Shown here piece by piece: positions 59,592 to 64,000 of a stretch of 64,000 bases of DNA. Location: the NCBI GenBank assembly GCA_041912595.1, contig JAYRMR010000009.1:48410-112409 (forward strand), given 5' to 3'. Source of the stretch: Roseateles_B sp041912595. Its GTDB lineage: Bacteria; Pseudomonadota; Gammaproteobacteria; Burkholderiales; Burkholderiaceae_C. The notes beneath the pieces were generated by a model. It was not told the origin of the DNA. It did not search any database and was given only the letters and a program-made list of their open reading frames with translations. Position 1 is the first letter of the stretch. Every line of letters begins with the position of its first letter. The translations under genes were made by a program, and so were the position numbers.

Positions 59592-61067
59592 ATGTCCATC
59601 TCTCTGCGCCAACAATGGTTTGGCAACGTCCGGGGCGATCTGCTCTCCGGCCTCGTCGTCGCGCTCGCCCTCATCCCTGAGGCCATCGCCTTTTCCATCA
59701 TCGCGGGCGTCGATCCCAAGGTCGGCCTGTACGCCTCGTTCAGCATGGCGGTCGTCATCGCGTTCGCGGGTGGCCGGCCGGCCATGATTTCCGCGGCGAC
59801 CGGCGCGATGGCGCTGGTCATGGTCACGCTCGTGAAGGATCATGGGCTGCAGTACCTGCTTGCCGCGACCTTGCTGACCGGCGTTTTCCAGATGCTGGCG
59901 GGCATCTTCAAGCTGGGCCTGTTGATGCGCTTTGTCTCGCGGTCGGTGGTCACGGGCTTCGTCAATGCGCTTGCCATCCTGATCTTCATGGCGCAGCTGC
60001 CCGAGCTCACCAATGTCACTTGGCACGTCTACGCCATGACGGCGGGTGGCCTGGCCATCATCTACGGCTTCCCCTACATCACCAAGGCCGTGCCGTCGCC
60101 GCTCGTCGCCATCGTCGTGCTCACGGTGCTGTCCATCCTGCTGGGGCTGGACATCCGCACGGTCGGTGACATGGGCCATCTGCCCGACAGCCTCCCGACC
60201 TTCCTGCTGCCCGATGTGCCGTGGACCTGGGACACCTTCAAGCTGATCGCGCCGTACTCGTTGACGCTGGCCGTCGTGGGGCTGTTGGAATCCATGATGA
60301 CGGCCTCCATCGTGGACGAGATGACCGACACGCACAGCAACAAGAGCCGGGAGTGCGTGGGGCAAGGTGTCGCCAACCTGGCGACGGGCCTCATCGGTGG
60401 CATGGCGGGCTGCGCCATGATCGGGCAGTCCGTCATCAACGTGAAGTCGGGCGGCCGCGGCAGGCTGTCGACCTTTTTCGCGGGTCTGTTCCTGCTGATC
60501 CTGGTGGTCTTCCTGGGCCCATGGGTCAGCAAGATTCCGATGGCGGCGCTGGTTGCCGTGATGGTCATGGTCAGCATCGGAACCTTCAGCTGGCGCTCCA
60601 TGCTGGAGTTGCGGACCATGCCGCTCAGCTCGTCCGTCGTCATGCTGGCAACTGTGCTGGTGACCGTCGCCACGCACGACCTGGCACAGGGCGTCGGTGT
60701 CGGCGTGCTGCTGAGCGGCATCTTCTTTGCACACAAGGTGAGCAAGCTGATGTCGGTCCAGGAAAGCATCGAGGACGATGGCAAGACCAGGGTCTACACC
60801 GTGACGGGACAGGTGTTCTTCGCGTCCGCCGAGGCGTTCGAGGACCAGTTCGAGTTCAAGGAAACGCTGAAGCGTGTCCGCATTGATGTGCGGCAAGCGC
60901 ATTTCTGGGACATCACGGCCGTCGGCGCTCTGGACAAGGTCGTGATCAAGCTGCGGCAGGCCGGCGCATCCGTGGACGTGGTTGGGTTGAACGAGGCGAG
61001 CGCCGTGTTGATCGACCGGTTTGGGCGGCACGACAAAGATGGGGCCACGATCAATTTGGCACACTGA
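59592..61067 (+). CDS. SulP-family inorganic anion transporter
   Basis: 491 aa from ATG 59592 (a GTG seven codons upstream is possible). The SulP signature is clear (GDLLSGLVVALALIPEAIAF, then GVDPKVGLYASF). About eleven membrane segments follow, then a short C-terminal STAS domain (RVYTVTGQVFFASAEAFEDQ and VDVVGLNEASAVLIDRFG). SulP proteins import sulfate, bicarbonate or related oxyanions. Next to ModE it could also move molybdate, but this is speculation. It is 73 bp from the convergent tnpS gene. Confidence 0.9.
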   Translation: MSISLRQQWFGNVRGDLLSGLVVALALIPEAIAFSIIAGVDPKVGLYASFSMAVVIAFAGGRPAMISAATGAMALVMVTLVKDHGLQYLLAATLLTGVFQMLAGIFKLGLLMRFVSRSVVTGFVNALAILIFMAQLPELTNVTWHVYAMTAGGLAIIYGFPYITKAVPSPLVAIVVLTVLSILLGLDIRTVGDMGHLPDSLPTFLLPDVPWTWDTFKLIAPYSLTLAVVGLLESMMTASIVDEMTDTHSNKSRECVGQGVANLATGLIGGMAGCAMIGQSVINVKSGGRGRLSTFFAGLFLLILVVFLGPWVSKIPMAALVAVMVMVSIGTFSWRSMLELRTMPLSSSVVMLATVLVTVATHDLAQGVGVGVLLSGIFFAHKVSKLMSVQESIEDDGKTRVYTVTGQVFFASAEAFEDQFEFKETLKRVRIDVRQAHFWDITAVGALDKVVIKLRQAGASVDVVGLNEASAVLIDRFGRHDKDGATINLAH

Positions 61068-61140
61068 GCCGACGTGGTTCTGGCTGAGCGGCGGAGCGGG
61101 CCCGGCGCCGGCAACTTGCACGCGGCTCTAGCCGGCGCGG

Positions 61141-62439
61141 TCAAGCAAGCTCGGGTGCCGGTGGTGCCCTGAGTGCCGCCTGATCACCCCTCGGCGTGCC
61201 GCCTACCGCGTCCCAGCTCATGCGATGGGCTCGGCTGACAGCGTCATGCCTCGCATCATCCTCGCCATGCACATAGATGCTCGTGGTGGCGATCGATACG
61301 TGGCCCAGCGTATCGCGGACGTGCTTGAGATCGATCTGGTTGGACATGTTGGACCCCGCGGTGTGCCTCAGCCAATGGGCTGAGGCCGCCTTGAGCCTCT
61401 CCGCCTGGGCTTCTCCACGGCCTTCAAGCCGCCACTGATCGGCTGCCAGCGCAAATATCTCCTTGAGGATGCCGTGAATGGCACTTCGGGTGAGCGGCTC
61501 GGGCCAGGCCGGCGCGGGGTGTGTCGAGCGACGCCAGGCGACGGGGAAGATGAGGGGCGAAGGTTCTGACGCTTGAGGAAGGTCGCTCAGTTCCAGGGAG
61601 CGCCGGTAGCTCATCAGTTCGAACATCAACTCGGCCGTCGCCGGAATCAGTCGCTCCTTGTCACCCTTGCCGGCGACCTGCAGCCACCAGCGCTGCTCGC
61701 CGCTCTTGGGATCCGAGCGCATGAAGAAGCCGCCCATCCCGTTCCCGACGACTTCAGAGATGCGCACGCCACCCAGGAACATCAGGCTAAACAGCCACCG
61801 GGCACGCGCGTAGGTCGCGCGCTGGCGTGGTGTGTCTTGTGGCAACGTCAAGATGGTTTGGCGGACGGCGTCCCAGAGGTCGCCTTCCAAGAAGCGCACC
61901 ACACGCGGGGGAGGCCCCTTGCGACGGGTTCGGCTCAACGAAAGCGGGTTGCCGGCAAGGTATCCAGCCTCGACCAGCCACGACATCATGGAGTTCAGCA
62001 CCACCATGGACTGGCGGATGCTCGCCTCGGACAGCGGTCCGGCGAAAGGCCGCCAGCGAGCATCTCGGCGGCCCGCCTTGCGACCCGGTGCCATCACCCA
62101 TCGGTCAGCTGGCTGCGGGTTGGCAAGGAAGCGCCGGTAGATCAGCAGGTCCTCGTGGGCCAGTGACGACAGGGGTTTGTTCCTCTCGGTCAAAGACCAC
62201 AGCAGCAGCCGCTCGGCTTCGCGTCGAGCGTTGGCAAGGGTGTTGGGGCTGTCAGCAAACCGGGCCAGCCATGCCAGCACCGCTTGCTGGTCGGTGTCTG
62301 CGTCGAGCTGTCGATTGCCGGCGCGCGAACGGTTTGTGCCGTGCCGGCCGCTCAGGGAGTCCATGACGACGATTTCGCCGACGGGCGCGAGACCGGAGGA
62401 CGTCAGAGCGACGGCTTCAGCGGGCTTTTCGGTGTCCAT
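61141..62439 (-). CDS. tnpS: cointegrate resolution recombinase S (outer element)
   Basis: Tyrosine recombinase (432 aa) homologous to the inner tnpS (shared LAWLARF/YADSP, MAPGxK, AGYLAGNPLxLSR). Catalytic Arg in GGVRISEVVG, Lys in VAGKGDKERLIP, HxxR in AHWLRHTAGS, His in TLGHVSIATT and Tyr in SIYVHG are all present. An extra C-terminal tail (GGTPRGDQAALRAPPAPELA) is added. It is divergent from tnpT, and the pair is inverted relative to the inner element. Confidence 0.93.
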   Translation of the reverse strand: MDTEKPAEAVALTSSGLAPVGEIVVMDSLSGRHGTNRSRAGNRQLDADTDQQAVLAWLARFADSPNTLANARREAERLLLWSLTERNKPLSSLAHEDLLIYRRFLANPQPADRWVMAPGRKAGRRDARWRPFAGPLSEASIRQSMVVLNSMMSWLVEAGYLAGNPLSLSRTRRKGPPPRVVRFLEGDLWDAVRQTILTLPQDTPRQRATYARARWLFSLMFLGGVRISEVVGNGMGGFFMRSDPKSGEQRWWLQVAGKGDKERLIPATAELMFELMSYRRSLELSDLPQASEPSPLIFPVAWRRSTHPAPAWPEPLTRSAIHGILKEIFALAADQWRLEGRGEAQAERLKAASAHWLRHTAGSNMSNQIDLKHVRDTLGHVSIATTSIYVHGEDDARHDAVSRAHRMSWDAVGGTPRGDQAALRAPPAPELA

Positions 62440-62467
62440 GGTTTGCGCGGCCCCTGCCGGATGCTAA

Positions 62468-62495
62468 TTTTGACACTATAGGACTAATGTCAAAA
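62468..62495. other. candidate tyrosine-recombinase core site of the outer element
   Basis: TTTTGACACTA and TAATGTCAAAA form an 11-bp inverted repeat with one mismatch around a six-base spacer (TAGGAC). Geometry equals the inner element's site but the arms differ, so the two systems may not cross-react. Confidence 0.65.
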
Positions 62496-62509
62496 ATGCT
62501 TCAATCAAA

Positions 62510-62525
62510 CGTTAGAAATCTAACG
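62510..62525. repeat. dyad in the outer tnpS-tnpT gap
   Basis: CGTTAGA-AA-TCTAACG lies 24 bp from the tnpT start, in the place matching the palindrome of the inner element. It is followed by GTATTACG, which both elements share. It is a probable TnpT site. Confidence 0.55.
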
Positions 62526-62548
62526 TATTACGCCATACTATCAACACC

Positions 62549-63586
62549 ATGAGCGCCGAATCCGAGATCCTGTCCGAAGTCGAGGCCTTGAAGGCCAAAT
62601 TCAGCGATACGCGAGCCTTGTACCGCGAGACCTGCGCATTGCTGTTCTTCAGGTTCGGGATCACGCCGACCGCCAACAAGCTCTACCAGTACGTGCGGCG
62701 CGGGTCGATGAACGTGCCGACCGAGGAAGTGGGCAAGTTCTGGGACGACCTGCGACACAAGGCGCGAGTCGACATCGAGCATCCCAATTTGCCGGCCCCA
62801 ATCAAGGCCTTGGCGGCCGAAGCCATCGCAGCGATCTGGCGTCAAGCCTCCGAAGCCGCGCGTGGGGAACTGGCAGCGGCCAAGGTGGAACTCGAGGCCA
62901 GCGCTGACAAGGCTCAAGTCGCCCAGAGCATGGCGGAGGCTGCAGTCGCCCGCTGGGAGACCGCGGCAAACGATCTGCGCGACCAAATCGCCCAGGCCAA
63001 GGCCGACCGGGACGCCGTCAAGGGCGAATTGGAAGCTGAACGTCGAGCGCACGCCGGTACACAAGGCCGCGTACAGGAACTGCAGTCCCAGCTTGAACAG
63101 GCACGGGGACAACAACAGCGCCAGCAAGAGGCCTTCAGTGCCGATCTTGCTAAGGCACGCCAGGACGTCGACGCTGCCCAGGAACGGGCGGGCGCCGCCG
63201 AGCGGCGTGCACTGCTGGAGATCGAGCAGGAGCGCCAGGCGCGGGCCCGCGCCGACAAGACGGCCGAAGGCCTGCGGGACAAGCTGGGCCGGGCCGAAGC
63301 CCGCGAGCACCAGCAGTCACTGGAACACGCCGAGGCCGCTACCCGCGCGCAAATGGAGCTCAACGCCAATAGCGCGGCGCTGCAGCGCGCCCTGGCGGCG
63401 CAAGAGGCGCTGGCAAACGATGCTGAGGTGCTGCGCCGCCAACTAGGCGAGGCTCTGCAGGCATCCGCACGCCATGAGGCAGAGGCGCAGACCCTCAAGA
63501 TCCTCGTCGAGCGATTGACGCCGCCGCCGACCCCGGCATCCCATGCGTCGGCGCGAGGCGGCCGACGAAAGGCCACGGGCTCGTGA
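62549..63586 (+). CDS. tnpT: cointegrate resolution protein T (outer element)
   Basis: 345 aa. The N-terminal domain is close to the inner TnpT (FFRFGITPTANKLYQYVRRG, FWDDLRHKARVDIEHPNLPA), then a long coiled coil rich in Ala/Glu/Arg/Gln to about residue 320 and a basic tail (SARGGRRKATGS). It runs toward the presumed right end of the element. Its stop overlaps a GTG-started small gene. Confidence 0.93.
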   Translation: MSAESEILSEVEALKAKFSDTRALYRETCALLFFRFGITPTANKLYQYVRRGSMNVPTEEVGKFWDDLRHKARVDIEHPNLPAPIKALAAEAIAAIWRQASEAARGELAAAKVELEASADKAQVAQSMAEAAVARWETAANDLRDQIAQAKADRDAVKGELEAERRAHAGTQGRVQELQSQLEQARGQQQRQQEAFSADLAKARQDVDAAQERAGAAERRALLEIEQERQARARADKTAEGLRDKLGRAEAREHQQSLEHAEAATRAQMELNANSAALQRALAAQEALANDAEVLRRQLGEALQASARHEAEAQTLKILVERLTPPPTPASHASARGGRRKATGS

Positions 63587-63882
63587 GCCCAAACCAAACC
63601 ACGCTGGAGGGCGTGGCCAAGCAAATCAAAGACCTGGAGCAGTTGGTGACGCTGCTGCTTCAGGGACTTTCGCGGGCGAAACCGTGGCAACGCCAGCTCG
63701 CGGCGCACCTGGCGGACTTGGACACGCAACTGCAGGTGCTGCGGCTGACGGTGACCTTGGAGCGTCATGTAGACGAAATTCTTGTGGCGGCCGTGCATGT
63801 GGCCGGGTGTTGCCGCCTTGCAGCCGCAGCCCTGGCCGGCTCCCGCGTTGACCCGACAACTCGCACCGCCGTCCTGTATTGA
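63583..63882 (+). CDS. small coupled gene after tnpT, perhaps truncated
   Basis: 99 codons starting at GTG within the tnpT stop (GTGA). The first 60 residues look like a helical, coiled-coil-prone protein (LEGVAKQIKDLEQLVTLLLQ, DLDTQLQVLRLTVTLERHVD). The last codons run into what may be the end of an IS element, so the natural C-terminus could be lost. Not recognised; an accessory to TnpT is a guess from coupling. Confidence 0.5.
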   Translation: MSPNQTTLEGVAKQIKDLEQLVTLLLQGLSRAKPWQRQLAAHLADLDTQLQVLRLTVTLERHVDEILVAAVHVAGCCRLAAAALAGSRVDPTTRTAVLY

Positions 63883-64000
63883 CCCAGCAAATCCTGCTCA
63901 GGTCATGCCGCTAATGCAAATGCCTCAGCGGGTGTTCTCATGTTCAGCGCCTGATGCGGACGCCGGTGGTTGTAGAAGTGGATCCAGTCCCCGATGAGGC
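63875..64000 (-). mobile_element. 3' end of an IS3-type insertion sequence (partial)
   Basis: The element end may be at about 63875 (TGTATTGACCCAGC), just after the small gene. The rest lies outside the window. Confidence 0.55.
63903..63998 (-). CDS. IS3-family transposase C-terminus (partial)
   Basis: The reverse strand encodes LIGDWIHFYNHRRPHQALNM followed by RTPAEAFALAA and a stop. FYNxxRPHxALNxxTP is the classic integrase-domain end of IS3-family OrfB proteins, with the final DDE region off the edge. An insertion here could hide or displace the right end of the outer transposon. Confidence 0.85.
   Translation of the reverse strand, partial: LIGDWIHFYNHRRPHQALNMRTPAEAFALAA

Larger units (their letters stand above)
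13851..64000. mobile_element. inferred outer Tn4651-like transposon (left end seen, right end outside the window)
   Basis: The left boundary is where fumC homology stops (13851-13856). tnpA runs toward this end, as in the complete inner transposon. A divergent tnpS/tnpT pair at 61141-63586, with tnpT running rightward, is the mirror image of the inner element's other end. This suggests one element of about 50 kb with fluoride, molybdate and anion-transport genes as cargo. No terminal repeat pair or target duplication could be confirmed, because the right end is beyond the window or hidden by an IS. Two unrelated remnants are the alternative. Confidence 0.42.

Noticed and set aside
1..64000. 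CRISPR arrays, tRNA or rRNA genes
   Set aside because: No regularly spaced repeats and no tRNA- or rRNA-like segments were recognised on either strand.

Overview
The window is GC-rich DNA, apart from short AT-richer regulatory stretches. Its protein repertoire suggests a proteobacterium, most likely a betaproteobacterium of the order Burkholderiales. That guess rests on the composition and on the mix of metal, chromate and fluoride resistance with Tn3-family elements. Nothing in the window identifies a species.

Region 1 (1-13853) looks like a secondary-metabolite gene cluster. An EmrAB-type efflux pair leads a tightly coupled forward operon that also encodes an unknown small protein, a CitE-like lyase, a PdxH/PhzG-like flavin oxidase, a PLP C-S lyase, a glutathione S-transferase and a class I glutamine-amidotransferase-like protein. 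TetR and Cys-rich copper-binding genes follow. On the reverse strand lie a LuxR-type regulator without a luxI partner, a prephenate-dehydratase-like protein, an acyl-CoA-dehydrogenase-like protein and a hotdog thioesterase. A good lux-box-like dyad lies upstream of the thioesterase. GST, PheA-like, thioesterase and acyl-CoA-dehydrogenase-like proteins together match the TdaB/C/D/E enzyme set of tropodithietic acid, so I infer a sulfur-containing tropolone pathway. A fumC-like gene is cut at its 5' end at about 13853.

Region 2 (about 13854-31702 and 58225-63.9 kb) begins with a Tn3-family transposase (tnpA) and ends with a divergent tnpS/tnpT pair of the Tn4651 type. This is the layout expected of one large Tn4651-like transposon, but its right end is not in view. 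Between these lie a fluoride island (two fluoride riboswitches, CrcB, two DUF190 proteins, an EamA protein, a lipoprotein metallophosphoesterase, a membrane sulfatase-fold protein and a CLC-F antiporter), a glycosyltransferase, a Na+/H+ antiporter, TauE, and modC-modB-modA. After the inner transposon come modE, a GNAT acetyltransferase and a SulP transporter.

Region 3 (31703-58224) is a complete 26.5-kb Tn4651-like transposon inserted in modA. It has 36-bp terminal inverted repeats with two mismatches and a 5-bp target duplication (AAGTT). Joining the two modA parts restores a 258-codon reading frame. It carries its own tnpT, tnpS and tnpA, a second TauE with a fragment of a modC TOBE domain, three unassigned cargo genes, a heavy-metal RND efflux operon with His-rich accessory proteins, a chromate operon (chrB, SOD-like/rhodanese fusion, chrA, ATP-grasp, cytochrome c'), and a ChaA-like antiporter.

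The right edge contains the 3' end of an IS3-type transposase. No tRNA, rRNA or CRISPR array was seen.
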